The notes under the pieces were generated by a model. That model saw only the letters and a program-made list of their open reading frames with translations. It searched no databases and was not told the DNA's origin. Below, piece by piece: positions 1-11,156 of a stretch of 64,000 nucleotides of DNA. Made by a program: the position numbers and the translations under genes. The DNA is taken from positions 372,001 to 436,000 of the forward strand of contig JAPXFQ010002081.1 in assembly GCA_028564705.1 (NCBI GenBank), in the 5' to 3' direction. This DNA comes from Apricaphanius iberus (lineage: Eukaryota > Chordata > Actinopteri > Cyprinodontiformes > Aphaniidae). Position 1 is the stretch's first letter. Each line of letters starts with the position of its first letter.

Positions 1-353
1 GAAATTCCCGACCAGGACAGCAGGTGGGTGCTAACTTTTCATGGCGGGTCTGCCTACCACTGCAGTGTCATTTCTGGTTGACAAGAGTTAATTTCTTTAG
101 CTTGTAAATGCATTCCCCCCTCAAGTAGCAATGGACGACAGAAAGTATGTTTTCTTAAGCTCGAAAGCTTTTTACTAGAAGGACAGCTCCTAGAATACAT
201 AAAAAACACATGTAAACCAACACAGCTTTCTGTTTTGTTGTTTCTCTACTCCTCTTTGTGTTCAAAATCACCAAAAGACTATACTAGATAAATTGTCTTT
301 TCAATATGAAGCATGTAGTGTCCAAACGCAGTACTGACTACTGATTACAGTGA
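1..353. other. left edge, myo18b intron
   Basis: Nothing recognisable apart from 300-353, which is shared with the repeat copy at 27148-27200 (sequence downstream of the membrane ORF stop). Confidence 0.4.
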
Positions 354-911
354 CTATAGAGCACCATTCTGGTGAAACAATCTCTGGCTGTTGTTGAGCT
401 TGTGATAGATAGGTAGAAACTTTGGCTCTACTGTTTGCCCTTGTGTAGTTGGCAGAGGCCTTGCGTTGTTGGATAATGGCACAGTGTCTGTCTGTTTGAA
501 CGTAGACGGAGTAGTATAAACTAGACTTAAGACTGCAGAAGACATCCTCAGCTCCACTGACATATATTTTATTTCAGTGGTCCTGAGTTGGTACATGTTT
601 GTTGGTATCACAATGGTTGATGTTGCCTCCATGATAAGAAAAAACTCACAAATGGGGATTGTGGGGCGAATCCTTGAGAAAGTTCTGAATGCATCTTGGA
701 ACCATTGTTTTCTGGACCAGTAGACACTAGCAGCAAGGGATATGGTACCAGTGCTTAATAAAACGATAAAATATGTAATCAAAGTGGTAAATAACATTAA
801 AAGGAGTTTAAAAAAATACACCAAATGTTTTCGGAAACTGTGCCAGAATCTTGGAAGTGAGTATATCATGTTAAGGTACTCTGGCTTTCTAGGGAAAAGG
901 TACCTTCCCAC
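354..911 (-). other. unrecognised ORF with membrane-protein character (repeat family)
   Basis: A long open frame of about 180 codons. A good acceptor (taccttttccctag) lies on the minus strand near 895, so the exon may start with KPEYLNMIY. The N-terminal third is strongly hydrophobic (HLVYFFKLLLMLFTTLITYF, then IVLLSTGTISLAA) and looks like one or two membrane helices. The C-terminal part is Ser/Thr-rich and ends FHQNGAL-stop. I do not recognise the family. A diverged, broken copy of the last ~110 codons and the following sequence lies at 27148-27480, so this is part of a dispersed or duplicated unit inside myo18b introns rather than a myo18b exon. Confidence 0.4.
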
Positions 912-961
912 CTTTTTGAGTTACATGCTGATGCTTTTTTTGACCAGAAAAATTCTCCTCT

Positions 962-1177
962 TGCAGATCTTTTTAGCAACTCTGCCTGGCTTGAAGAGGA
1001 CCAGAGGTTTTATAAGGGTTCTCTCCAGCCCCGATCGAGCTCTTCCAGCACAGCCTATGCCAAGGACTTGGTAAAAGTGGAGAAACTGCTGCAGACCCTT
1101 CCTTCACTGGTGAAGGAAAAGCACATGAGTTTCTGGGAGAAACTCACCCCAAGCAAGATAAAAATTGAAGATTGATC
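962..1177 (+). other. exon-like plus-strand ORF, unrecognised
   Basis: After a typical acceptor (ttctcctcttgcag, ending about 966) an open frame runs LFSNSAWLEEDQRFYKGS, a Ser-rich run, then KDLVKVEKLLQTLPSLVKEK and FWEKLTPSKIKIED-stop at about 1177. Composition is protein-like (amphipathic Leu/Lys helix). It is antisense to the surrounding myo18b intron. I do not recognise it; it could be the last exon of a nested gene or part of a transposon. No upstream exon was identified. Confidence 0.3.
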
Positions 1178-1949
1178 AGGTAAATTGTTAACACTGATGA
1201 AACAAACCCCATTGTTCTGCCCTGAGTTTTGCAGAAGCGTTCTGAATCTGATTGCCGTGAGAGGGAGAAAGGGAGCCGACCCCACATGCAGCAGCATCTG
1301 AACCAGCCTGAAGCCTTTTCCACCCATGCCACAAAGCCGATATGAGGTGAATGCCATGCTAGAAAAGCTGCAAAAGGTACTGTTTTAGTGAAGGTTTGAG
1401 CGGATTGCTGTTTAGCCACACCAGAAAGGATAAAGCTGACATCCCAGCTGAAATGCTACCCGCGTTACCAGCTACTGAGTAGCCATGACTACTAGTAGTC
1501 TATTGTCAGCCACCCCATGTCATCTATGGAGAATCTCCCATAAATGATTTATCTAATTGATCACCAGAAGAAATCCTTCATAAATATTCATAGCCAAATA
1601 ATTGCATCCTTCTGAATGCCAACACCATTCCTTTGCATATTTATCCATTCATTTTGTTCTTTATTTTTTCATTCCTTTAACAAGTAGTGTATGTTACTAG
1701 ATTTGTTGATTTAAATGTTTTTTTTGTATATAAACTCTTGTATTTTGGATAGTAATTTTTTGCCCCTTATTCCACCTACATGTGTAGTAATTTGCTGTTA
1801 AGTGAACATGTAGACCTTACTTCTTCATCTTTCTTTAATTACTTTAGCCAGGCAAGTGATCATAACAATATCTGCCTGAAATATTTGGCTATTAATATAT
1901 CCTCTGTATTTAATAATTTTCTGTAAAATAGTTAATCCTAATGATTACC

Positions 1950-2356
1950 ATAAGCAATCATTTATAAATATTCCTCGCCATCGTACTATCGCAACTGGAT
2001 GACTTTTGGAATCAACATAGAAAGTGTCATGTTGCAAAGCAATGAGGAGAGTCAGCTGGAAGAACTGTTGTGTTACCAAAGGTTGAAAACAAAATTTGCG
2101 GAGGTAAGCATCTTCCAGTTCTGGTGCAGTACCATGATGCGCAAGTCCTTCCCTAGACACTAGAGCAGTGAAAAGTTTCTTTCCCTTCAGCAATACCTAT
2201 GTTTGTGAGAGCGGCTTCACAGCTATCGTTCAGCAACAGACAAAACAGAAAAACAGGCTGGACATTGAGCATGATCTCAGAGTTGCTTTTTCTACCATCA
2301 TTCCAGACTTAGAGACTATTATCAAGAGCAGAAAACATCTCCAGTTCTTGCATTAA
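1950..2356 (+). pseudogene. hAT transposase C-terminal relic (ZBED/SCAND3-like)
   Basis: Plus-strand translation gives GINIESVMLQSNEESQLEEL, then a FWCS segment, a frame break near 2150-2170, and FPFSNTYVCESGFTAIVQQ, KQKNRLDIEHDLRVAFSTI and PDLETIIKSRK before a stop at 2356. 'P.....YVCE.GFS......K...RL..E.DLR.A.S.I.P' is the hAT C-terminal dimerisation region as found in ZBED5/FAM200-like transposases. The frame shift and missing catalytic part make it a relic. 1178-1949 may be further decayed transposon but shows nothing I can name. Confidence 0.8.
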
Positions 2357-3774
2357 TCCCTGCAAACTTTAAAATAAGTGTTACACCACATGTTTGAAAT
2401 GTTACCTATTTTTAACAGTAGTTTAGGTATTTACTGAAAGGATAATTGGAAGAAAATATTATTTCACATAGCTTAATCTAATTCAGTTTAAGTTTTTGTT
2501 TGATTTATTTTAGTTTTGTGATTAAAACTGCTATGTTGGTTGTCATTGATACAGCGGATATCCTTAGACACTTTCCATCGATTAATAGAAAGTTAAAAAG
2601 ATATGCTGCTTTCTCAGTTACACTTTGTTTTTTTTTTGTTTTTTTACAAAAACACGAACCAAGACTGATAGCTGATACAATTTTTATTGCAGCTCCATGC
2701 CTTTAGTTTGATTGAGTATCAGAGTGATTTCACTGGTCATGTAACATATTCCACGAACAGGTTTCTCACTATAAAGAAAAATCTATAGTTTGTCTTTTTT
2801 CTATAAGTAATTCAAACTGTAGCACTTTTATTTCAAAGATGAGTGTGTAACTAGTTTAAATACTCTTATAGTTTAAACCTTCATAGATTTTTAAACATAA
2901 AAGTTGTGCACCACTCAGGTGTATCTTTTTCCATTGAGGGTCTCGGAGCAGGTGTCTTTCAAAGTGAGGAAAATAGCTATGGGTAGTTGTTTGTGCAGTT
3001 TTTTCTTCTGGACGAGAATATTCTTATAACCACACATCCTAAATTTGGCAAGCAAAGGAAAAAACAAGACAGAGGAGATTGATATTTGCATCAACTCAAT
3101 GAGGAGCGAGAGGACGATGCATGGTAGTATGCTGTAAAGAAAGCATGTAAAATTGTAGTATAAAAAGATCAGTGAAACAGCAAGGCCGCGAAAGGTTATA
3201 CTGAGGGACCACTGAAGTACAATCAACTAATGTTTAGTAGTGATTGCAGGTTTTTACAAAGCGTTACGACTGTAGATGACGAAATTAGTAAATGAGTAAT
3301 TACATGGGTTTGTTAACCTACTTTTTAAGATGAGTCAGCACAGGTCAGCGACCTACAGGTCAACTAACAGAAAAGAGTGAGGCATTTTGGCATTAAGATG
3401 ATGTCAGGAAAACACCAGTTTATGGTGTGGACAAAGTTCTATTAACATTTGGTTTCCCCCACCAATGATCGGGGCATAATAATGCTAAGCTTTTCTCGCT
3501 TTAGGTTTTTGACGTAACGGAATGTTGGGAGTGACTAACTTGTATAAAATGGAGTTGATGTACTGACTGATTCAGTCACAGGCCAAGATAACATTCTTGG
3601 TCTGTTTCTCCTTGCTGCAGCAAGTAATAAAATTTAGAACTCACAAGAACTGTCTTTTAAAGTTAGCTTTTTTTTAAAGCTGCCATTTCAACAGTATAAG
3701 TAATAATCACTCAGAAGTTTAACTACAAGCAAAATCTGGGTTTATAGTGTGGGCACACTGATAGAGGCGAGACT
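2357..3774. other. intron stretch with an unrecognised hydrophobic minus-strand ORF
   Basis: No named feature. A 103-codon minus-strand open frame (2915-3226) is very hydrophobic (SILPCIVLSLLIELMQISIS) and could be an upstream membrane segment of the same unit as 354-911, but no splice link or homology was found. The rest is AT-rich sequence. Confidence 0.25.
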
Positions 3775-3965
3775 GCCGAACACTGGTGCCACTAGGCCCT
3801 CTTTCCACCACCAGTAGGCAAGAAGGGAGGAAGTGTCTTACCCAAAGACACAACACCCGAGATGGACAGAGTTTGGATTCGAACAAGGAAACCCTCTGGT
3901 TACAACATGAGGCCCCCGCATTGCTGAGAGAGAACAGACAGAACCAGTCTCTCACTTACCTTCTC
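3775..3965. repeat. fish dispersed repeat (SINE-like)
   Basis: Contains the sequence family 'gaagtgtcttacccaaagac', followed by 'ggattcgaac' and 'aaccctctggttacaa', common in teleost genomes. A related unit lies at 62750-62950. Boundaries are approximate. Confidence 0.6.
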
Positions 3966-4090
3966 TATATGCCTGGTAAGACGGGGTTTTATTTCACTAG
4001 GCACGTGCAGTGAAGCTCTTGGAGGTGATCGCCTTATAAATACACACATAATATTTTTACACTGAACTGAAAGTAGCTGGATATGTGTAC

Positions 4091-4234
4091 CTCCTTGGCT
4101 CTGAGTCTTTCGTTGTCCATGTTAACATCAAGCAGAGGACGCAGTCTGCAGAAAAGTTTCCACCAGCTCCATTTGGCTACAGTCTTTAGAACCCGCAGGT
4201 TCCTTTGCAAACATTGTACCGCCATCTGTTGCAC
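4091..4234 (-). CDS. myo18b: myo18b exon 23, neck to tail junction
   Basis: 48 codons, phase 0. Reads VQQMAVQCLQRNLRVLKTVA, then KWSWWKLFCRLRPLLDVNMD and NERLRAKE. This is the myosin neck/S2 junction ('Q(C/R)(I/V)QKN......WPWW.L...(L/V).PLL'), directly before the long coiled coil. Acceptor ...ctttag, donor gtacac. It is the last exon I can find; the next is expected left of the window. Confidence 0.96.
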
Positions 4235-5972
4235 CTAAAGCAAACAAACATGCAGAAACACAAATGTAAAAAGTCTGAGGTAAAACCACAGATGAGGTTT
4301 TAAAATAATTCTTAATGCATTTACAATGAGTTTATCTCAGTGCTGATTACAGTGGGACCAGAAAACCTTTAAAGTGACGTAAGATTGACAAATCAGCTGT
4401 ATTATGCAGAAATTGTAAGATTCTATATTAAAATGATGGCTATTTTAGAGGCCAGCTAAATTACTGGGATGAAAGGACCAGTTCCAAAGCAGGTTACATA
4501 TTCAAATATTTAACTAAAAATGTTTGCAAAGTCCTCCATCCATTTAGGTCTAGAAAATCTCTGATTAGAGATAACTTTAGTTATTGATACACATGATGTT
4601 GATCACTTCTGTGACCAGTTTAATAGCTCTTGATTCAAGATATAACAAATATGAACAAAATATAATTATGCTTTGACATATAGTTCAGAGTGAACTGGAT
4701 TTTTTACAAACATTCTTAGTGGAGGGAAAATACACAGCTAAATATACTCAAAAATGTAAGCTGTATTCCTTAATACGTCCAATCAGGAAAAAGTTGCTAC
4801 GGTAACAGAAGAAAAATAATAAAAAGAGCTGTCTGTGTATGTTTTATTTGTGTGAGCTATATATAAACTCAGAAAAAGAGATGTAAGAAACTATTTACAA
4901 AGAAACATACATGTTAAGAGATGTTTGCTTTTTACTTAGGCTATAAGAGAACAGAAGAGACCAAGACATTCAGTAGATCATAGGAAAACAGAAAATATCT
5001 TTATTTTGAATAAATACATAAAGAATTTTATTTTTGATTTAAATCTTTTGTCATTTTTACTACATGCTTATTTGCTACAGAACATCATGAATTTATTTTA
5101 TCTCTCCACCTTACAAATCAGAACAGTCAGTGGGCTAATACTAGTAACAAAACAGGTTGCTAGTCTGCAGCTTAGTTGCTGTGAAGGGGAACCAATCAGA
5201 TGTTAGTGTTTATTATTTGTGAAACATAATAAACAGTTAATATTTTTTAATTATGTATCTAGTGCAAAAACAGATTCTATGTATGATTAAGCTGTATACT
5301 TGATTCAAATTTTATTTGGTTATCTCAATTCTATTATGTCATTAAGAGTGATTCTCAAATTTGAGCAGGGGATCTCTTCAGCTCCTCTAGAGATACGTTA
5401 GGTGGACGTGTCTTGGAAAGTTCACAGTTTTGTATGCTTCCAATTTTAGCTGACGGATGAACAGCGTTTTGTCAGATTTGATCATATTTCCAAATCTGAC
5501 CCGTTTGGGCAGATTTGAGTATTGCTTTATGACTTAATTCTGCTTTAAACTTCATAACAGCCCCCCTGAACTATCAACTGTGTTACTTGGTCCTCATGAT
5601 GCTGTTTGCTCTCTAATAAACCTCTGAGGCCAGACACGAAGCAACTCCATTTATACTAAGAGTAAATTACACACAGGTGGACTAGATCTACTAATTAGGT
5701 GACTTCTGAAACTTGTACTGGATTTTATTTAGGGGTATCAGATAAAAAGAGGTTGATACATATTTATATGTACATTTTCTATAAATAAGAAAAATGTGGA
5801 TTCCCATGGTGGAATAGTGTTAGAGTCAGACAACAAATCAGAAAGTAAATCTGTTGGGGTTATTCTTGGTACTCAGATACCGATTCTCAGTACAACACTG
5901 CCAGACAGGACACGTTGATAAAAGAATAGAGTCAGACTGCAGTTCCATATATTTAGCCAGACAGAGGCTCAC
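4235..5972. other. myo18b intron 22
   Basis: AT-rich intron sequence; I see no repeat or gene in it. Confidence 0.6.
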
Positions 5973-6101
5973 CTTGAGCTTGCGGTACTTCTGACGTCCC
6001 AGATGTCCCTTACAGGCGGCCTGCAGGTAAACCAGCCATCCAGTGACCTGCCGATCCCTCTGCTGTTCCAGGTATTGGAGCACACCTCTCTTCATAAACA
6101 C
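5973..6101 (-). CDS. myo18b: myo18b exon 22, end of motor and IQ motif
   Basis: 43 codons, phase 0. Reads VFMKRGVLQYLEQQRDRQV (the 'VF.kaGv...LE.qR' lever start), then LQAACKGHLGRQKYRKLK, an IQ-like light-chain-binding helix. Acceptor ...tctcag, donor gtgagc. Confidence 0.96.
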
Positions 6102-6186
6102 CTGAGACCCAACAAAGAATGATATCTTTCACTCATCACTTACTATATCTGGTTTTGTTGTCCGATAATTCCAAAGGTGTTCTCAC

Positions 6187-6252
6187 CCTGCTGGCACCAA
6201 CCGCAATGCTGTTTTTATCTACATCCAGCTCAACCAGCAGCTCCTCCACTGC
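6187..6252 (-). CDS. myo18b: myo18b exon 21, converter region
   Basis: 22 codons, phase 0: AVEELLVELDVDKNSIAVGA then SR. Strong match to 'KAVEELLE.LDLEK..(V/A)VG.S'. Acceptor ...tttcag, donor gtgaga. Confidence 0.95.
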
Positions 6253-6308
6253 CTGAAAAAAAAGCACATTCATTCAGAGTTTATGATCCTCTGGGTTAAT
6301 GTGAACTA

Positions 6309-6500
6309 TAGAGCAGTGTTTCCCAACCCTGCTCTTCAAGGCACACTGCCCTGTATGTTTTAGATGCTCCCCTGCTTTAGCATGCTTGCTTTATCTGATT
6401 CCAGTTCACTAAAAGTGTGTCAATCTGCCTTTAATTGAATTCAGGAGGGAAACATCTAAAATATGCAGAGAAGTGTGCTTTGAAGAGCAGAGTTGAAAAA
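6309..6500. mobile_element. palindromic MITE (hAT-like ends)
   Basis: Starts cagtgtttcccaaccctgct and carries arms 'tcttcaaggcacactgccct' and 'atgttttagatg' that recur inverted near its end (acatctaaaatatgcagaga, gtgtgctttgaagagcagag). The CAGTGTTTC start resembles hAT terminal repeats. A relative with a damaged right arm is at 45620-45775. Lies in the small intron between exons 20 and 21. Confidence 0.65.
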
Positions 6501-6523
6501 ATCTTCTCTTCTGCCCTTCTTAC

Positions 6524-6633
6524 CTTTCTCTCATCATGGCTGACAAACTTTGAAGCGTAACGCTTCATAATGGGAGGAGATAGAGCCTGAAAATGGCACC
6601 TGAAGTCACTGAGCATCATTTGTTCTGGATAAC
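6524..6633 (-). CDS. myo18b: myo18b exon 20, converter region
   Basis: 110 nt, 2 bases plus 36 codons. Reads YPEQMMLSDFRCHFQALSPP, then IMKRYASKFVSHDERK. Corresponds to the converter block 'GY..hm....FR..F.vL.p'. Acceptor ...tttccag, donor gtaaga. Ends DERK, continuing AVEELL in exon 21. Confidence 0.95.
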
Positions 6634-8397
6634 CTGGAAAAAGAGGAAGACACTGGGAAACATGGGCTTTATATGGGTTCTCATTTTGATATTCTTATTG
6701 GTTTACAATCTGTTAACATTTCTTTCTGTATATAGTTGTTTTTAATGGAATTACGCAAATCTGTATTTATGCAATCATAAAAGTTATCAAAAGAGACCCT
6801 GATGTACCTATGAAGTAACTCACCGACCACTTTATTATGTACACTCGTTGGGTGTGCAGAATACCATTTCCAGATGGTAGCAAGAGCGGCAGTAAACCGC
6901 ACTACATGCTTTTCCAATCAGCTAATAAGAGGAAACCAGAGCTACCGTTCATCCTGGCTCACCAGATGTAGACAAATCTGCAACATTTGTGTAATGATAT
7001 TTCAATAAAAACCCTTATCTCTTAGGAATGAATCTGTAATCTTGTTGGAATTATAAAGAATTAAGGAAGCTCAAGAGAAAAAAGAATGAACAGGCTCAGA
7101 CATTATTTTACATATTTGGGTATGCAATTCAGGTTCCTTGTTGAATCTTTGTACTTCAAAACATCTGTCACCAACAAGATCATAGACACACTGAAAAAAA
7201 CTCATTTTCTAACCAAGAAATCCATCCATTTTCTGAACCCCTTAGTAATCCAGGGGTCGCGGGGGGGCTGGTGCCTATCTCCAGCTCTCAACTGGCGAGA
7301 GGCGGGGTACACCCTGGACAGGTCGCCATTTAACCAAGACATATAACCTCAAAATTTTTTATTGACTATTCATTTGAATATTAAGAGATTTGAAAGATTT
7401 GAGCTTTAGCATGTGTAGATTGAACTGAACTGAATGGAATTGAGGGACATAGACAGCATTTGAAGTCGCTCTAAAGTGTGAATGCATGAAATTTGAAATA
7501 TCTTAACGTAAAATCCAAACTGTCCTTTACCATGGAGCTATTACACATATAACTACCGTAAGGATAATTATTTGACCTATTGTGCAGTAAAGATTTTACC
7601 TTATAATAATAGATTTATTGATAAGTCACCTTATTTAGGGGGTTCTCACTCTGGGTGGGTAAATGAATTTACTTTTTTTAATATATTTTTGAATTCATAA
7701 ATAATGTACTCAGTATTATAAATATAGCTGTATTGAAACTACTGTAATCTGTAAACCTGCCTACAGTGATTTAAGAGCTAAACATGTTTACTGTGGGGAA
7801 TCACTGCAAGGAGTTTTATAAATATTTTTTATAGCTGTGATAGTAATTGGGTTATATTTGAGCTCCTTTTTGATATTCATTTACTTCACTTTTGAGTTTT
7901 TTCCCCAATGGTAGTTGGTATGGTAGTTGTGAGGGTACACGTAGTGGAATATTTTCAATCTATGCATTGCATATGGATTTTTTGGTTTTACAAATGTCAA
8001 TAACGATGATGTTTATCCTTTTGTTGTACTAATTACACACACAGACACACACACACAAATTAAGTTATCTGTCATTACTTGGTAACGTAACATTTGTTTT
8101 CATTGTTTTGTCAATGTAATGTTTTCTCATTTATTCTGAAATTAAAAACATTAAACTAAATTTAAATTTAAAAAATAAATGAATGCAACTATTTTTTTCA
8201 ATACTTAGGATGCCATTTAATTTTTGGGGCGTAGCCTGAACACTGTATGACTGTCTGAAACTGGTCGGAGACCACCTAACTAGCTTACAAAATGATACTT
8301 GCTGATTTTAACTTTTTGACCTGTCTGTCTGTACTTGTTTAATTTAAGTCTTTATGTGTCAATAAGAAAAATGCTCCTCTGAAGTGACTTTGCCAAC
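6634..8397. other. myo18b intron 19
   Basis: Holds a dispersed repeat at 7200-7335 (listed separately) and a short CA run at about 8035-8058. Otherwise nothing recognised. Confidence 0.6.
7200..7335 (+). repeat. dispersed fish repeat ('ccatccattttctgaacccc' unit)
   Basis: Contains tccatccattttctgaaccc, ggtgcctatctccagctctc and ggggtacaccctggacaggt. The same unit recurs at 36212-36500 and 51590-51840, and partly at 29365-29870. It is very common in teleosts; parent element uncertain. Confidence 0.7.
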
Positions 8398-8548
8398 CTG
8401 TGCGGTAGAGCTGGAGGGCTGACAGGATCTGGATGGAGTTCAATTGCACTCTAAGAGCCGGGACATCAAAACTGCCACTGTTTGATTTTGCACTCACACA
8501 CTGCAGGAACACTGGCCTGGCTCGACGGATCAGGTTCACCAGAGCATC
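8398..8548 (-). CDS. myo18b: myo18b exon 19, motor
   Basis: 151 nt, 50 codons plus one base. Reads DALVNLIRRARPVFLQCVSA, a short insert, then FDVPALRVQLNSIQILSALQ and LYRTG. Matches 'DAL...I.R.R..F.HC' and 'LRVQL....ILEALRL.RTG'. The linker is much shorter than in mammals. Acceptor ...ctgcag, donor gttggc. Confidence 0.96.
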
Positions 8549-8630
8549 CTGCAGGAAATGAATGAGACAATGGAAGGTATCACAAGTCTGGGTTAATCTA
8601 AAAACATAGTGACTGTTATGTCAAACTTAC

Positions 8631-8814
8631 TGCTTGCAGCTTTACGGCTATACACTGGGAATGTCTACGTATTGCTGCCATCCCACCACTGAAGGTTTTC
8701 CGGATGGTCCCATTCCTTTGCAGAGCACGCTGGCTGCCACCTTCCAATCCGCCCAGGGATCGACACAGAGGAGGAAGAGAGATTCTGGGTGTGAACATGG
8801 TCTTCACCATTCCT
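8631..8814 (-). CDS. myo18b: myo18b exon 18, motor
   Basis: 184 nt, one base plus 61 codons. Reads GMVKTMFTPRISLPPLCRSL, then GGLEGGSQRALQRNGTIRKT and FSGGMAAIRRHSQCIAVKLQ. 'GLEG.SQ.AL.R' followed by a basic 'RKTF...MAA(I/V)R' is the class XVIII loop before the converter. Acceptor ...tctcag, donor gtaagt. Confidence 0.96.
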
Positions 8815-8980
8815 CTGAGAAAGGCAAATATAGAAGCTGCTTATCATACATTACAAAACAATGTATAGTATAATGCGAACTCATCAAATACATTCCTGAA
8901 TCTTCAGACAGAGCATCTGCAAAGCATGGGATTAAGTGTTTCTATAATTGGGTTATTGCTGCCACATTTGAGTTGTACGT

Positions 8981-9697
8981 TAGAGGGTGACAATTTTTTC
9001 GAGATTCCCACGGGTCACGAGATTCCTGCAGGATTCCCGCAGGACGGGAGTCAATTTCACCGTTGGTAACACAATTTGGACGGGACAGGAAATTCTCCAC
9101 GGGTTCGGGCGGGAAACCGTAAATTAGAAATGTAAAATCTTTTTTTCACTTTTATCTTGTCAGATATCAGGGAATTAACTTTAAAAATGATGCTGCGATG
9201 CTTTGCCAATGTGTGTGGTTATTAACTCCGCTGCAAAATGCAATCTGACAGATCACTATCTTTAGTTGAATTCCATCAGGTCTACTACACCGTACGCACC
9301 AAAACTGAAACTGCTACGTTGTTGCTACACCACCTGGATAAACTGGTAAGCATATGATATCTGACTGAAAATGCGTTTGTCTTAATAGTTTGGTAGTCAG
9401 ACGAATCGAGTCCATTCATGACGTGGTAAGGTGGCCAAACAACGAGAATGCAGGATATGGTTAAAGATGGCGGATAAAGCTAAATAGATGATCTTTGATA
9501 CAGGGGGGGCGGGGTAGAGCGAGCGCCATAGGAGGTAAATTACTAATATACGGGATTTGGGTCGGGAGTCTTTCTCTCTGGATTTTTCGGGACAAGATTT
9601 TTTTGGGGGTGCGGTCACGTGATCGGGATGTGACGGGAGTATTTTTTTGGAATCGGGATGGGACGGGAGCGACATTTGATTCCCGTGTCACCCTCTA
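8981..9697. mobile_element. non-autonomous hAT element, 717 bp, with 8-bp target duplication
   Basis: Terminal inverted repeats start TAGAGGGTGACA at both ends (right end ...tgtcaccctcta). It is flanked by identical 8-bp copies TTGTACGT (8973-8980 and 9698-9705), diagnostic for hAT transposition. Subterminal regions carry many cgggA/tcccG repeats. No transposase is visible. Inserted in the intron between exons 17 and 18. Confidence 0.9.
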
Positions 9698-9705
9698 TTG
9701 TACGT

Positions 9706-10670
9706 GTATTGATTCTGAATCAGTGGAGTATGTTTAAATGCTTATGCTGCTTAATGTTTCAGTGTCAAAAAAATGTATGGCATATCACAAGTGTAGGGAG
9801 TATTATTTTACCCAAGGCAATGTATCTTCATACAACACAGAAGGCACTATAGATATACAAAGGGAGTATAAATATTTTATTCCGTTTGCAGTTCTTGTAC
9901 TGTTAGGCTGAACTCTGTACCACCGACTAACCACCCAGTTATCACTGTCCTTCACCCAAAGCCCGTTTCTTGTCATTGACCTATAGAATGCAAGTGCAAT
10001 CCATTTAAGGTGCAATGAGCAGTATCATAAGAACAATGTCTCACAAAAACAGAAAAATAATAAATAAGAGTAAAACCTCAAGACATTTTTTAGGCCTTTC
10101 AATATTTGGAACACTGACTGTCGGAAAGATTTGACAGCAATCGATTAATATGGTCTACTTAATAGTGAAGATGGGTACAAGTTGCCTACCTTCCTTTGGC
10201 GTTTAAAGCTGCTGTCCGGAAAATGTATTTATGATTCAAAGTTTTCTAAATCTTTAAAATAATAGTTTGATTCTATACTATGGCATATAGGTGTTGCTCC
10301 ACAACATTTGTTATTCTTCTTAAGTCCCTCCTTCCTACCACATACCCCTATGCGATTCACACTGACAGCTGAATTACTTTAGTCAATGGAATTTGAGATT
10401 CAGTATTGTCAGCTGTAAATCAATGTGTATGCGCAACGCGCAAACGTGGAGATAGGACCGCCCACACAGGCTGTTCCATGTCTTGCAGTTTACAGTCACC
10501 ATGATGAACAGTCATGGAGAAGTTGAGGGCTACAACAACCTTGGTATGTTGGATTAAAAAAAACTATCCCACCAAATGTTTCTGGCCTGCAGCTTTTAGC
10601 AGATAAATTTATTATAAATCTAAAGCCAAACATAGAACCAACACAGATGAGTTTTGGCTTCCAAACTCAC
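9706..10670. other. intron 17 remainder
   Basis: No gene or clear repeat seen. Confidence 0.5.
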
Positions 10671-10818
10671 ATGGTGGAGTTTTGGAGGAGAGTAATGGCA
10701 TTGAAAGCAGATGGGTTGTTCTGGATCTGACCAAACCACCCTGTAAGGTCGTAACGGACAGGGTCACATCCCGTCAGGTGGTTCACCTCACACTGCAGTG
10801 GCTGTTCACACTGACGCA
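10671..10818 (-). CDS. myo18b: myo18b exon 17, motor
   Basis: 148 nt, 2+48 codons+2. Reads RQCEQPLQCEVNHLTGCDPV, then RYDLTGWFGQIQNNPSAFNA. The block 'CEQPLQCE...DPVRYDLTGW' is nearly identical to MYO18B. AT at the end joins A of exon 18 to give Ile. Acceptor ...ctgcag, donor gtgagt. Confidence 0.97.
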
Positions 10819-10844
10819 CTGCAGAGACACACACTTAAATTATG

Positions 10845-10935
10845 TCACATTGAATTGAATCAAATCAAAATTTATTTATAAAGCACATACAAAGCATATC
10901 ATTTTCATAAAAAAATAAATGACGCTCAAAGTTCT
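10845..10935. repeat. short dispersed repeat ('gaattgaatcaaatcaaaat ttatttata')
   Basis: Teleost-typical 'attgaattcaattttatttataaagc' 3' tail unit. Related tails occur at 16540-16630, 34980-35030, 36060-36110 and 49985-50035. Confidence 0.55.
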
Positions 10936-11105
10936 TTGCAGAATAAAATTACCCCACAAATACCCCCATGTACGGACGCTCTCGGGAGCAACTTAAAAAC
11001 AACATTAAAATAGACATTAAAAAAGATAAAATATAATGGAATCACTTGCTAAATAGCCAACAGTTGCTCTTCTCATGCACAAAGGTATCTCTATGTTTTA
11101 TATTT

Positions 11106-11148
11106 ATGTCTGTGTGTGTGTGTGTAGGTGTGTGCGTGTGTGCGTGTC
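11106..11148. repeat. GT microsatellite next to exon 16
   Basis: Imperfect (GT)n ending 8 bases from the exon 16 donor; on the mRNA sense strand it is a CA run directly downstream of the 5' splice site. Intronic CA repeats near donors can bind hnRNP L, so an effect on splicing is conceivable. Confidence 0.8.
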
Positions 11149-11156
11149 ATACTTAC

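Noticed and set aside
9397..9852. Several ORFs on both strands
   Set aside because: They lie across the hAT element and arise from its CGGGA repeats.
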